From: an uncultured Spirochaetaceae bacterium
GTDB taxonomy: Bacteria; Spirochaetota; Spirochaetia; Sphaerochaetales; Sphaerochaetaceae
Assembly: GCA_944389145.1 (NCBI GenBank)
Contig: CALXLH010000003.1
Coordinates: 1 to 64,000 of the forward strand
Reading direction: 5' to 3'
Length of the DNA: 64,000 nucleotides
In this document: in pieces, positions 41,869-50,814 of the stretch
Layout of the letters: every line of letters starts with the position of its first letter
Numbering within the stretch: position 1 is the stretch's first letter
Made by a program: the position numbers and the translations under genes
The notes under the pieces: model-generated
Seen by the model: only the letters and a program-made list of their open reading frames with translations
Told to the model about the DNA's origin: nothing
The model's database searches: none

Positions 41869-43077
41869 ATGAGGATCATCAATGGCGGGGTCGTTTCCCC
41901 GAAGGGTTATAAGGCGGCAGGCGTCCATGCCGGATTGAAGAAGGTTAAGAAGGATATGGCGCTGATCGTATCCGAGGTTCCTGCTGTATCGGCCGCTGCG
42001 TTCACGACTAACAAGGTCAAGGCAGCTCCGGTCATCTGGGACATGAAGGTGCTGAAGGGAGGGACGGCCCGGGCTGTCGTGGTCAATAGCGGCAACGCCA
42101 ATGCCTGCACGGGAGGGCAGGGGCTGAAGGATGCCGAGGAGACTGCCGCTTATGCAGCCTTGCTCCTTTCCGTGCCAAAGGAAGAGGTCTATGTCTCTTC
42201 CACCGGAGTCATCGGCGTTCCCTTGGATATGGAGAAGATAAAGGGCGGCATCGATAAGCTCGTGCCGCTTCTATCAGAGAATGATGAGGATGCCGCTGAG
42301 GCAATCCTCACCACCGATACGTTCCGCAAGACCGCTGCGGCTTCTGTCGATATCGATGGCTGCGTGGTAACGGTGGCCGGAATGGCGAAGGGATCCGGCA
42401 TGATCCATCCCAACATGGCCACGATGCTCTCATATATCACTACGGATGCCGCTATCTCCCAGCCTCTGCTACAGAAGATGCTCGGAGCAACCGTCGAGGA
42501 TACCTTCAATATGATATCCGTAGATGGCGATACTTCCACCAATGATTCCGTGATCGTCCTTGCCAACGGGATGTCCGGCTGCGCAGAGATCAGGGAGGGG
42601 ACGGCAGCCGCGGAGGCTTTCGAGGAGGCATTCCGTTATGTGCTGGGGGAGCTTGCCAAGCTCATCGTCAAGGATGGCGAGGGAGCCGGCCGCTTCATAG
42701 AGATGCATGTCGTAGGGGCCCCCTCTAGGAAGGATGCCAAGGTGCTTGCCCGTTCCGTGATATCCTCATCGCTCGTGAAGGCGGCATTCTTCGGTTCTGA
42801 CGCGAACTGGGGACGCATACTCTGCGCCATGGGATATTCCGGTGCTGATTTCGATCCTTCTCTGGTCGATCTGTCCTTCTCATCTCCCGCGGGATCGCTG
42901 CAGGTGGTGAAGGGCGGGGAGCCTGTGCCATTTGATGAGGATACGGCGAAGAAGATCCTCCTTGAGAAGGAGGTCGCGGTGATTGCTGACTGCCATCAGG
43001 GTGCAGCGGAGGCCACTGCATGGGGTTGTGACCTTACATATGACTATGTGAGGATCAACGGGGATTACAGGAGCTAG
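41869..43077 (+). CDS. argJ: Bifunctional ornithine acetyltransferase / N-acetylglutamate synthase
   Basis: A 402-residue ArgJ. It transfers the acetyl group from N-acetylornithine to glutamate and, in bifunctional forms, also makes N-acetylglutamate from acetyl-CoA. The autoprocessing site is 'GMIHPNMATMLSYITTDA' (cleavage between Ala and Thr, with Thr as nucleophile), plus 'SVDGDTSTNDSV' and 'GSDANWGRI'. Presence of argJ makes a separate argE or argA less necessary. ATG 41869 lies 10 nt after the argC stop; an upstream frame overlapping argC was rejected. Confidence 0.96.
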   Translation: MRIINGGVVSPKGYKAAGVHAGLKKVKKDMALIVSEVPAVSAAAFTTNKVKAAPVIWDMKVLKGGTARAVVVNSGNANACTGGQGLKDAEETAAYAALLLSVPKEEVYVSSTGVIGVPLDMEKIKGGIDKLVPLLSENDEDAAEAILTTDTFRKTAAASVDIDGCVVTVAGMAKGSGMIHPNMATMLSYITTDAAISQPLLQKMLGATVEDTFNMISVDGDTSTNDSVIVLANGMSGCAEIREGTAAAEAFEEAFRYVLGELAKLIVKDGEGAGRFIEMHVVGAPSRKDAKVLARSVISSSLVKAAFFGSDANWGRILCAMGYSGADFDPSLVDLSFSSPAGSLQVVKGGEPVPFDEDTAKKILLEKEVAVIADCHQGAAEATAWGCDLTYDYVRINGDYRS

Positions 43078-43078
43078 C

Positions 43079-43951
43079 ATGTACGAGAAGGAAAGGGCCA
43101 AGGCGGATGTGCTCATCGAAGCCATCCCTTATATGAGGAAGTTCGCAGGGACCATCGTAGTCGTGAAGTACGGTGGGTCTGCCATGGTCGATGAGAAGCT
43201 TAAGAAGTCTGTCATCAAGGATATCGCGCTCCTGAAGTATATAGGCTTCAAGCCGGTGGTCATCCATGGCGGCGGCAAGGAGATAACATCGCTCCTGGAC
43301 AGGCTGGGAAAGAAGACGGAGTTCGTGGATGGCCTCCGCGTCACCGATGGCGAGACTGCGGCTGTGGCCGAGATGGTCCTATCCGGATCGATCGGAAAGA
43401 GCCTCGTGGAGAACCTGGAGGCTGTCGGCATAGAGGCCTGCGGCATAAACGGAAAGGATGGCCATACGCTCCAGGCAAGGAAGAAGGTCTATAAGAATGG
43501 CAGCGATCTGGGATTCGTTGGGGAGATAGAGAAGGTAGATACCCATCTGATAGAGACGCTTATACATTCAGGTTATGTCCCTGTGATAAGCCCTGTCGGC
43601 GTCGATATGTTTTCCCAGACATACAACATAAATGCTGATTATGCCGCTTCCGCGATCGCAGGCGCCCTTTCTGCCCAGAAGCTTGTCTTCCTGACCGATG
43701 TCGAGGGAATCCTCCGTGACAAGGATGACCCTTCGACGATAATACGGCGCATGAGCGCTGAGGAAGCCAGGGCGCTCATAGCTGATGGAACGATAAAGGG
43801 TGGGATGATCCCTAAGGTCGAATGCTGCCTTGATGCCTTGGATAAGGGGGTTAGATCTGTCCATGTGCTGGATGGAAGGCTTCCGCATTCGATGCTTCTT
43901 GAGATATTCACGGCCAGCGGAATAGGCACTATGGTCACTTCGGAGGTTTGA
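43079..43951 (+). CDS. argB: Acetylglutamate kinase
   Basis: A 290-residue amino-acid kinase phosphorylating N-acetylglutamate. Motifs are 'TIVVVKYGGSAM', 'KPVVIHGGGKEITSLLDRLG', 'TDGETAAVAEMVL' near the substrate pocket, and 'GGMIPKVECCLDAL' near the C-terminus. An N-terminal helix of about 20 residues precedes the kinase core, a feature of arginine-inhibited hexameric forms, so feedback control by arginine is plausible. It starts 1 nt after the argJ stop. Confidence 0.96.
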   Translation: MYEKERAKADVLIEAIPYMRKFAGTIVVVKYGGSAMVDEKLKKSVIKDIALLKYIGFKPVVIHGGGKEITSLLDRLGKKTEFVDGLRVTDGETAAVAEMVLSGSIGKSLVENLEAVGIEACGINGKDGHTLQARKKVYKNGSDLGFVGEIEKVDTHLIETLIHSGYVPVISPVGVDMFSQTYNINADYAASAIAGALSAQKLVFLTDVEGILRDKDDPSTIIRRMSAEEARALIADGTIKGGMIPKVECCLDALDKGVRSVHVLDGRLPHSMLLEIFTASGIGTMVTSEV

Positions 43952-43952
43952 T

Positions 43953-45134
43953 ATGTCGAATAGCGTAACGGTAAGGCTGGGTCATGAGAACTATATGTCC
44001 AACTACTCCCAGTTCCCCATATCGATAAAGAGCGGAAAGGGGATGATCCTCACCGATGAGGATGGAAAGGAGTATCTTGATTTCGTGGCCGGCATCGCAG
44101 TCAATGCGCTGGGGTATGGCGATGAGGATGAGCGGAAGGCCCTTCTTTCCGTGATCGAGGAAGGCGTGCTTCATACTTCCAACCTTTATTACAACAGCCA
44201 TGCCGTCAATGCGGCCGTGGCTCTCAACAAGCTTGCCGGTTCCAAGGAGGTCTTCTTCTGCAATAGCGGTGCCGAAGCTAACGAGGCTGCGCTGAAGATG
44301 GCGAGGAAGAGAGGTTCGGAGAAGGGAAAGAGCGAGATCATCTCCTTCCAGCATTCATTCCATGGCCGCACATATGGAGCGATAACGGTAACGGGGCAGG
44401 AGAAGTACCATAAGGGCTTTGCTCCCATGCTCCCAGGCGTCGTCTACGCTGATTACAATGACCTTGATTCCGTAAAGGCGCTCATGAATGAGAAGACTGC
44501 AGCGGTCATAGTCGAGCCGTTGCAGGGGGAGGGTGGCATCATACCGGCTACGGAGGAATTCCTCGCCGGACTCCGTGATCTCTGCGATAGCCATGATGCG
44601 CTCCTGATCTTCGATGAGGTGCAGTGCGGCATGGGGCGCACGGGAAAGCCGTTCTGCTTCCAGAACTACGCCGTAAAGCCTGACATAATGACGCTTGCCA
44701 AGGCTCTCGGAGGCGGACTTCCGATGGGAGCCGCCGTGGCATTCGAGCGTGCTGCCGGCATATTCGCTCCCGGCGATCATGCCGCCACGTTCGGCGGAAA
44801 CGTAGCTGCCGCAGCCCTTGCCGAGGTCGTGCTTTCCAAGCTGCCAAGGCTCTCTGAGGAAGTCGCGGTCAGGGGAAGATACCTTCATGACAAGCTTGAG
44901 GATCTGATCTCGAAGCATCCTGACAAGGCCATCGAGGCCAGGGGGATGGGATTCATGCAGGGCCTTGATCTGAAGATCCCTCCTCGCGATGTCATAGCCA
45001 AGTGCATGGAGAAGGGGCTTCTCGTATGCTCTGCCGGCTACACCGTGCTGCGCTTCGTACCTCCTCTTATCGCTACCGAGGATGATATAGACAGGGCCGT
45101 GTCTATAGTGGACTCTGCGCTTTCAGAGCTTTGA
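43953..45134 (+). CDS. argD: Acetylornithine aminotransferase
   Basis: A 393-residue class-III PLP aminotransferase converting N-acetylglutamate semialdehyde to N-acetylornithine. It shows 'FCNSGAEANEAALKMARK', 'SFHGRTYGAITVTGQEKYHKGF', 'LLIFDEVQCGMGRTGKPFCFQ' and the PLP lysine in 'TLAKALGGGLPMGAAVAF'. It begins 1 nt after argB and ends the operon before a hairpin. Genes argF, argG and argH are not in the window. Confidence 0.95.
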   Translation: MSNSVTVRLGHENYMSNYSQFPISIKSGKGMILTDEDGKEYLDFVAGIAVNALGYGDEDERKALLSVIEEGVLHTSNLYYNSHAVNAAVALNKLAGSKEVFFCNSGAEANEAALKMARKRGSEKGKSEIISFQHSFHGRTYGAITVTGQEKYHKGFAPMLPGVVYADYNDLDSVKALMNEKTAAVIVEPLQGEGGIIPATEEFLAGLRDLCDSHDALLIFDEVQCGMGRTGKPFCFQNYAVKPDIMTLAKALGGGLPMGAAVAFERAAGIFAPGDHAATFGGNVAAAALAEVVLSKLPRLSEEVAVRGRYLHDKLEDLISKHPDKAIEARGMGFMQGLDLKIPPRDVIAKCMEKGLLVCSAGYTVLRFVPPLIATEDDIDRAVSIVDSALSEL

Positions 45135-45143
45135 GCGAGATCC

Positions 45144-45169
45144 GGGCATCTGCTGCGGATGCCCTTCTA
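45144..45169 (+). terminator. Terminator of argCJBD
   Basis: GGGCATC (45144-45150) pairs with GATGCCC (45158-45164), followed by TTCT only; a weak U-tract. Confidence 0.55.
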
Positions 45170-45196
45170 AAGGGAAGATCCGATGATGTGACAGGG

Positions 45197-45571
45197 CTAT
45201 AGATAGCTTATTGTCATGTCATCGTAGACAGTGACAGAGAAGGCCTCTGTGTCCCCTATGCCGCCTCCCTGCCATGGCTGGCGTGATGAGAAGGTGAGCG
45301 TGACGTGCCCGGGCTTCGTCCCGACGAATGTGAATATATGAGTTCCTGGTATTCCGACGCCATCTCCATCTCCAGGGATGAAGGCTTCATCTATCATCTC
45401 TATATGGCCGGTTCCCATCTGTCCCCAGATCCAGGAGTATCCTGTCGAAGGATTCTCTGCAAGCGTTATGATCATCCTCGAGCTATCATCCGCGGTACTG
45501 TTCTCCGTCGTGCTGCATGAGGGGAAGAGCAGCGCAAGCAGGATAAGCGGAAGAATCAGCTTCCGCATCAT
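45197..45571 (-). CDS. Chagasin-like (I42) protease inhibitor lipoprotein
   Basis: A 124-residue exported protein with lipobox 'FPSC'. The mature part has the three loops of the chagasin/inhibitor_I42 family: 'NPSTGYSW', the central 'GIPGTHIFTFVGTKPG' and 'SSRQPWQG' (the RPW loop). Such proteins block papain-type cysteine proteases. A lipid-anchored form in the envelope could protect the cell against host, protozoan or self cysteine proteases. ATG overlaps the stop of the upstream gene (ATGA) after GGGAG. Confidence 0.82.
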   Translation of the reverse strand: MMRKLILPLILLALLFPSCSTTENSTADDSSRMIITLAENPSTGYSWIWGQMGTGHIEMIDEAFIPGDGDGVGIPGTHIFTFVGTKPGHVTLTFSSRQPWQGGGIGDTEAFSVTVYDDMTISYL

Positions 45572-45906
45572 TCCTCTCCCTCAAGGATCGATGCTATTGA
45601 TATATACAGCGACCTGAGTGGGATGTAGGCGCCTTCAAGTCCATCCGCATCGCTTTTCTCTACCTTGGAACATTCCTCAGCAAGCCTTGTGAGACAGAGC
45701 TTCTCGGCACTCTTGCGCAGGGCCCTTGCGGCCTTGTGGGCCGTCTCGGCATCCTTGCTGTCGACTGCCGCCTCAAGGGTGCCTATGCCGTTATCTTCTG
45801 GGAAGGAAAGCAGCTTTGAGCTTATCGCGGAGACATCCCCGCAGAAATCTTCCAGGGCCGCATCATAATCCATGCCTATCTTGTCTGCTATAGACCTAAT
45901 GTTCAT
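45568..45906 (-). CDS. Hpt-like helical protein lacking the phospho-acceptor His
   Basis: A 112-residue all-helical protein. The segment 'DAETAHKAARALRKSAEKLCLTRLAEECSKVEKS' aligns with Hpt domains ('A-H-t-L-K-G-s-a...l...c..lE') but the His position reads Arg (ARALRKSA); a nearby His is four residues too early. It may be a pseudo-phosphotransfer or unrelated helical protein. The start is uncertain: ATG 45906 (MNIRSIADKIG) has GATATT 7 nt upstream, while in-frame starts extend to 45993. Translationally coupled to the I42 inhibitor. Confidence 0.5.
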   Translation of the reverse strand: MNIRSIADKIGMDYDAALEDFCGDVSAISSKLLSFPEDNGIGTLEAAVDSKDAETAHKAARALRKSAEKLCLTRLAEECSKVEKSDADGLEGAYIPLRSLYISIASILEGEE

Positions 45907-46038
45907 ACCATGAAATATCATAGATAAGGTTCCTGCAGTCAACAACAACGTATGGAGAATAGCTGAATTCCGCTTTCCGCTTTTCCCTTTCACGGAAATA
46001 ATGTAACAATACCATGCATAGGGTGTTTTTAGAGTTAC

Positions 46039-46848
46039 ATGAAGAGGGCGTTGCTATCGGTCATCTTAATAACCTTCCTCCTATCCTCCTGCATTACAGG
46101 AGGCAATGTCTTCTCTGCAGGAGGGAGCAACGGTTCCAGGCTGATTGATGCCCTCTCAGAGAGACCTGGGCGCAGGACTGAGGAACGTCCCATAGAAGAA
46201 GTCTTATCCTCCGTTGCGGAAGTGCCTGAGGAAGATGTAATGCTGGAGGTTCCTGTGGAAAAGGAGCAGGAGCCTGTAGCGGAAGAGCCGGCTGAAGAGG
46301 AGAGCGTTGCGGCAGAGCCCGCCATCGTTCCTGTTATTGACGAGGAGACGAAGGCTGAGCCGCTGCCTGCAGAGACAGAGGCGCCTGCCGTTAGCTCAGA
46401 GCCTCCGGTGGCTGTGGCTGGGCCTGTGGAGGAGGATATCGCGGCCGAGGATGTCCCAGAGGAGCCGGCGCCGGCTTCCGAGGAGCCTGTGGCGATCGTG
46501 GAGGAAGAGAGCATGGAGGAACCTCCCGTAGCCGAGGCAGAGCCTGCCTCAGAGCCACAGATCATAACAGTGGAGGCCGAGCCCGAGCTGATCCATTATG
46601 GCATGGATGGCTGGATGCTGAGGCTTCTTGTGGTATCAGTGGCTGCCATCATCCTATTCACGGCTGCCACGGCTATCCGCAGCGGTGCCCGGAGACCCCT
46701 ATCGAAGGCTGTATCGGCGCTCCTGGCCGTAGCCTTCACTGCCGTGCCTTGGATCATCACGGTCATTGCAGCAGGTACATCGTGGTTCTGGTGCATCTAT
46801 CTTGTGATGCTTCTCTCCTATATCATATTCCGTTCTGGAAATCGCTAG
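46039..46848 (+). CDS. Lipoprotein with acidic Pro/Glu-rich stalk and C-terminal membrane segments
   Basis: A 269-residue protein of unusual build. The N-terminus is a lipoprotein signal with lipobox 'LSSC'. About residues 55-185 are low-complexity and acidic, rich in Glu, Pro, Val and Ala ('EEPAEEESVAAEPAIVP' type repeats). Residues 195-265 hold two or three hydrophobic segments ('LLVVSVAAIILFTAATAI', 'FTAVPWIITVIAAG', 'CIYLVMLLSYIIF'). A lipid anchor at one end and membrane helices at the other, joined by an extended stalk, could span the periplasm. Function unknown. Confidence 0.65.
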   Translation: MKRALLSVILITFLLSSCITGGNVFSAGGSNGSRLIDALSERPGRRTEERPIEEVLSSVAEVPEEDVMLEVPVEKEQEPVAEEPAEEESVAAEPAIVPVIDEETKAEPLPAETEAPAVSSEPPVAVAGPVEEDIAAEDVPEEPAPASEEPVAIVEEESMEEPPVAEAEPASEPQIITVEAEPELIHYGMDGWMLRLLVVSVAAIILFTAATAIRSGARRPLSKAVSALLAVAFTAVPWIITVIAAGTSWFWCIYLVMLLSYIIFRSGNR

Positions 46849-47884
46849 ACATTCGTTCTATGACGCTGAGCCTGGAAAGCAGGTTCGTATGGTAGAAGAA
46901 CTCATCCAGGGCAGCTATCGCAGCACCTTCCCTTGCTCCCTTATCCTTGTTCTGCGAGCGGAATATCCTTACGTCCTTCCTCTTTGGCGGCAGGGCCGAG
47001 GAGAGAAGGGCCTGCAGATGCCCGAGTGCCTCATCGCTGATGCCTGCCATCTCTCCCGTGATCATCACGGCTTTTGCAGACAGGGCCTGCACTGCCATCG
47101 ACAGCGTGGCTGCCATAGGTCTCAACGCATCTTTCCATAAGGGGAAGAGCGCGGGGTTTGTCAGCAGATCCCTGTATCCCTTGGCTCCTGTTGCGGCGAT
47201 AAGTGCCTTGCCTGAGGCTACGGCCCCGATGCATCCTCTGCCTCCGCAGCTGCACTCTCCCTCACGCTGTGCCCTTATATGGGCGAACTGAGGCAGCGTT
47301 ATGATGCCATCATGGTAGATAGCAGCCTCTATCTCGTCGGCCCAGGAGACGAAGAGCATGTCTTCGGGATTCTCCATCCTGTCAAGCTCGCTTGAGGTCT
47401 CGGCGTATATCTTAGAGATATTGATGATAGGGGCATCGATCATTGACGATAGATCTATCTTCTCGTCTGATACCACCGCCGCTCCGTATAGCCTGGCATC
47501 GTCGCCTCTCATCTTCGCGATCGTCCTTTCCAGGTCTTCCATCATGCTCTCTGTACGCGGGAAGCGTTCGAAGCGGAGTATCCTGCCCTTGGCATCAGAG
47601 ACTGAGACCGATACGGCCTTGCTCCTTATCTCTATGGCCAGCGAACGGCCCGATGATGGCTTTATGCCAAGGAGCGTCGCAGGCCGGCCTGATGGAGCGG
47701 CTGTCCTGCCTACCTCCTCTATAAGGCCTTCTTCAAGCATCCTGTCTATGATCTCTCCGATCGATACCTTGTTGATGCCTAGTTCCCGGGAGAGGTCCGC
47801 CTTCGACAAATTCTCATGCCTGAGTGCCGCCAGCACCTTCAGCCTGTTGATCTTCCTAGCGTTATCGGGTCTTGAGAAATCCAT
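46823..47884 (-). CDS. ROK-family transcriptional regulator
   Basis: A 353-residue NagC/XylR-type regulator. The N-terminal winged helix is 'LRHENLSKADLSRELGINKVSIGEIIDRMLEEGLIEE', and the ROK part has the zinc motif 'CSCGGRGCIGAVASG'. The ATP-binding DxGxT motif of sugar kinases is absent, as in regulators. It would sense a sugar or amino sugar; no target operon is adjacent. TAATAT lies 6 nt before ATG with no Shine-Dalgarno. Convergent with and overlapping the preceding gene by 26 nt. Confidence 0.85.
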   Translation of the reverse strand: MDFSRPDNARKINRLKVLAALRHENLSKADLSRELGINKVSIGEIIDRMLEEGLIEEVGRTAAPSGRPATLLGIKPSSGRSLAIEIRSKAVSVSVSDAKGRILRFERFPRTESMMEDLERTIAKMRGDDARLYGAAVVSDEKIDLSSMIDAPIINISKIYAETSSELDRMENPEDMLFVSWADEIEAAIYHDGIITLPQFAHIRAQREGECSCGGRGCIGAVASGKALIAATGAKGYRDLLTNPALFPLWKDALRPMAATLSMAVQALSAKAVMITGEMAGISDEALGHLQALLSSALPPKRKDVRIFRSQNKDKGAREGAAIAALDEFFYHTNLLSRLSVIERMSSDFQNGI

Positions 47885-47890
47885 GATTGA

Positions 47891-47896
47891 ATATTA
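47891..47896 (-). promoter_or_regulatory. -10 box giving a leaderless ROK regulator mRNA
   Basis: TAATAT (47896-47891) lies 6 nt before ATG 47884. Confidence 0.5.
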
Positions 47897-47935
47897 AGCC
47901 TCTCTCTGATGATTTGCCATATCCCTCAGGATAAG

Positions 47936-47964
47936 TTGCCGATTTTGCTTGTCGTTTGTATGTT
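47936..47964 (+). promoter_or_regulatory. Promoter of htpG
   Basis: TTGCCG (47936-47941), 17 nt, TATGTT (47959-47964). The predicted start near 47971 leaves a short leader with AGGGAG (47971-47976). No CIRCE element is seen. Confidence 0.5.
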
Positions 47965-47983
47965 CATGAGAGGGAGAAATGAA

Positions 47984-49867
47984 ATGTCATCAAGCAGGAA
48001 GTTCAAGACAGAGGTAGCAGATCTGCTGCACCTCATCATACATTCGCTATACTCAAACAAGGAGATATTCCTCAGGGAGCTTATATCAAACGCATCGGAC
48101 GCGATCGATAAGCTGAGGTATCTTACGCTCACGGATGATTCGCTCAAGGGATTCTCGTTCGAGCCCCAGATCGATATCTCATTCACGGAAGGCGATAAGC
48201 GTACCCTTACCATCTCCGATAACGGCATCGGAATGGATGAGGATGACCTGAACAACAACCTCGGAACGATTGCCAGTTCAGGCACGAGGAAGTTCCTCCA
48301 GTCCCTTACCGAGGATCAGAAGAAGGATTCGAACCTCATCGGACAGTTCGGAGTCGGCTTCTATTCCGCATTCATGGTGGCAAGCCGTATCACGGTAGTG
48401 ACGAGGAAGGCCGGTACCGATAAGGCCTATAGGTGGACAAGCACCGGCGAGAGCTCTTACACCATCGATGAGGCGGAGAGAGACGGGCAGGGGACGACGA
48501 TCACTCTTGAGCTTAATGAGGAAGGCGAGCAGTTCGCGAACCGCTGGATCCTCGATAACCTCATCAAGAAGTACTCGGATAACATTGCATATCCTATCTT
48601 CCTCTCCTATGATCAGACACATTACGACAATGAGAAGAAGGATGCGGATGGCAACAGCCTCAAGACCGTCGAGCATAAGAGGGAACAGGTCAATAGCGCG
48701 TCTGCGCTGTGGAAGAGGCCGAAGAGCAGCATCAAGGATGAGGAGTATAAGGAGTACTATAAGAACACCTTCTACGATAGCGATGATCCTCTCTTCTACA
48801 TACACACGCAGGCTGAGGGCGCTACCGAGTACACGACGCTCTTCTTCATTCCCGCGAAGGCTCCGTTCGATATGTACTATGCGGATTATCGTCCAGGCGT
48901 GAAGCTGTATGTGAAGCGCGTATACATCACCGATGATGATAAGGAGCTTCTGCCGACCTATCTCAGGTTTGTCCGTGGCGTGATAGACAGCGAGGATCTT
49001 CCTCTCAACGTCTCCAGGGAGATACTTCAGGAGAACAGGGTGATGATGAGCATCCGCAATGCCTCCGTGAAGAAGCTCCTGGGCGAGTTCAAGAAGATTT
49101 CCGAGAATAATCCTGAGCTTTATGAGAAGTTCATAGCCGAGTATGGCCGCCCGCTGAAGGAAGGGCTCTACTCCGATTACGCGAACAGGGATACCCTCCT
49201 TGATCTCGTGCGCTACAAGTCGAGCGAAGGGGATGGCTATGTCTCGCTGAAGCAGTACAAGGAAAGGATGAAGGAAGGGCAGAAGGCCATCTATTACATC
49301 ACCGGAGGCAAGGAAGAGATCCTGCGTACCTCGCCGCTCGTGGCTGCATATAAGGAGAAGGGCTATGAGGTCCTGCTGATGTGCGATGATATCGATGAGA
49401 TCATCGTCGGCACGATCGGAACCTATCAGGATATGCCATTGAAGGCCATCAACAAGGAAGAGTCGATAGATGACCTCAAGAGCGAGGAGGATAAGAAGAA
49501 GGAGGAGGATAAGAAGGGCGTGGCTGAGAAGATCAAGGCGGCCCTTGGCGATAAGGTCAAGGATGTGCGCGTATCCTCACGCCTCTCAGACGCTCCTGCT
49601 GCGGTTATCCTCAGCAATGACGATCTCTCGATCCAGATGCAGAGGATGATGAGGCAGCTTGGCCATGATGAGACGCCAGAGATCAAGCCTCTTCTGGAAA
49701 TCAATCCCGATTCCGCGGTCATACGGAAGATCGAAGAGAGCCAGGATGATGGATTCGTTAAGGCCTTGAGCGCTGTCATCCTCGATCAGGCACTGCTTGC
49801 TGAGGGTGTCATGCCTTCCGATTCCTCCCAGTTCGTGAAGAATCTCACGAGCATCCTTTCCGTGTAA
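47984..49867 (+). CDS. htpG: Molecular chaperone HtpG (Hsp90)
   Basis: A 627-residue Hsp90. The GHKL ATPase domain includes 'LRELISNASDAIDKLRYL', 'LTISDNGIGMDEDDL' and 'LIGQFGVGFYSAFMVA'. The middle domain has 'LPLNVSREILQENRVM', and the C-terminal dimerisation domain follows a Lys/Glu-rich linker near residue 500. It folds and remodels client proteins under stress. ATG 47984 was chosen for its AGGGAG at 7 nt and because family members start there; the longer frame upstream is not conserved. Confidence 0.96.
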   Translation: MSSSRKFKTEVADLLHLIIHSLYSNKEIFLRELISNASDAIDKLRYLTLTDDSLKGFSFEPQIDISFTEGDKRTLTISDNGIGMDEDDLNNNLGTIASSGTRKFLQSLTEDQKKDSNLIGQFGVGFYSAFMVASRITVVTRKAGTDKAYRWTSTGESSYTIDEAERDGQGTTITLELNEEGEQFANRWILDNLIKKYSDNIAYPIFLSYDQTHYDNEKKDADGNSLKTVEHKREQVNSASALWKRPKSSIKDEEYKEYYKNTFYDSDDPLFYIHTQAEGATEYTTLFFIPAKAPFDMYYADYRPGVKLYVKRVYITDDDKELLPTYLRFVRGVIDSEDLPLNVSREILQENRVMMSIRNASVKKLLGEFKKISENNPELYEKFIAEYGRPLKEGLYSDYANRDTLLDLVRYKSSEGDGYVSLKQYKERMKEGQKAIYYITGGKEEILRTSPLVAAYKEKGYEVLLMCDDIDEIIVGTIGTYQDMPLKAINKEESIDDLKSEEDKKKEEDKKGVAEKIKAALGDKVKDVRVSSRLSDAPAAVILSNDDLSIQMQRMMRQLGHDETPEIKPLLEINPDSAVIRKIEESQDDGFVKALSAVILDQALLAEGVMPSDSSQFVKNLTSILSV

Positions 49868-49888
49868 GGCGGTTTGATGATATCGTAT

Positions 49889-49918
49889 GATGGACGGCTT
49901 AGGCCGCCCATCTTTTTC
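49889..49918 (+). terminator. Terminator of htpG
   Basis: GATGG-A-CGGC (49889-49898) pairs with GCCG-C-CCATC (49903-49912) around TTAG, with one A/C mismatch, followed by TTTTTC. Confidence 0.8.
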
Positions 49919-49930
49919 ATGGAGTAGCAT

Positions 49931-50812
49931 ATGATACCATTGACCGCTGCGGCTGCGTCCGATGCCGTCGGATCCGATATCCAGAACATCGAGGGGCTCG
50001 TGAATGAGCTATCGACCGGACTTCATATCCCGGAGCTCGTGATTTCCCTCATATTGACAGTGGTCGCGTTCATTGCGGCCAAGATCATTTCCTTCGTGAT
50101 CCGCAAGGGATTCAAGAGGCTGGCAGGAAAGGACAACAAGTTCACGCCGCTCATGGCATCGCTCATGTGGAGGATATGCTCTGTCCTCGTGTGGATAGTC
50201 GCCATACTATCGATACTGGCCTTCTGGGGCATCGATCTGACACCCGTGCTCGCAGGCCTCGGAGTTACTGGTATCGTTTTAGGCTTCGCGCTGCAGGAAT
50301 CGATAAGCTCGCTATTCAGCGGCATCATGATCGCGATCAATAATCCCTTCCGAGTGGGTGACTGGGTCGAGATAGGGCAGGATGGGGTGGCCGGTACCGT
50401 CAAGGCCATGGATATGATGTGCGTGACGCTCAGCACCGCTGATAACAAGAAGTATACGGTCAGCAATAAGTATGTCTGGAACAATACGATCCTGAATTAT
50501 TCGTATATCGAGAAGAGACGCATCGACATGAGCATCGATGTAGGCTATGACATGGATACCGATAAGGCTAAGAGCGTGCTGCTGTCGCTCATAAGGTCGT
50601 ATCCTGAGGTTCTTCCTGATCCTGAGCCGATCGTGGAGGTCAACGCCTATGGCGCATCCGGCATCACGATCATCGTACGGCCATGGGTGAGCCCTGCAGA
50701 CTACTGGAAGGTATACTGGCGCTTCAATGGCGACGTGCTCCGCATCCTCAGGGATAATCAGCTAGATATGCCGTTCAGCCAGATCGTGGTGCATATGGCA
50801 AAGGATGAGTGA
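49931..50812 (+). CDS. mscS: Small-conductance mechanosensitive channel MscS
   Basis: A 293-residue MscS channel that opens on membrane tension and protects against osmotic downshock. Three membrane segments precede the pore helix 'LAGLGVTGIVLGFALQESISSLFSGIMI'; the beta domain follows with 'INNPFRVGDWVEIGQDGVAGTVKAMDMM'. GGAG (49921-49924) lies 6 nt before ATG. It follows htpG after a terminator and converges with rlmE, 2 nt between stops. Confidence 0.94.
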   Translation: MIPLTAAAASDAVGSDIQNIEGLVNELSTGLHIPELVISLILTVVAFIAAKIISFVIRKGFKRLAGKDNKFTPLMASLMWRICSVLVWIVAILSILAFWGIDLTPVLAGLGVTGIVLGFALQESISSLFSGIMIAINNPFRVGDWVEIGQDGVAGTVKAMDMMCVTLSTADNKKYTVSNKYVWNNTILNYSYIEKRRIDMSIDVGYDMDTDKAKSVLLSLIRSYPEVLPDPEPIVEVNAYGASGITIIVRPWVSPADYWKVYWRFNGDVLRILRDNQLDMPFSQIVVHMAKDE

Positions 50813-50814
50813 TC

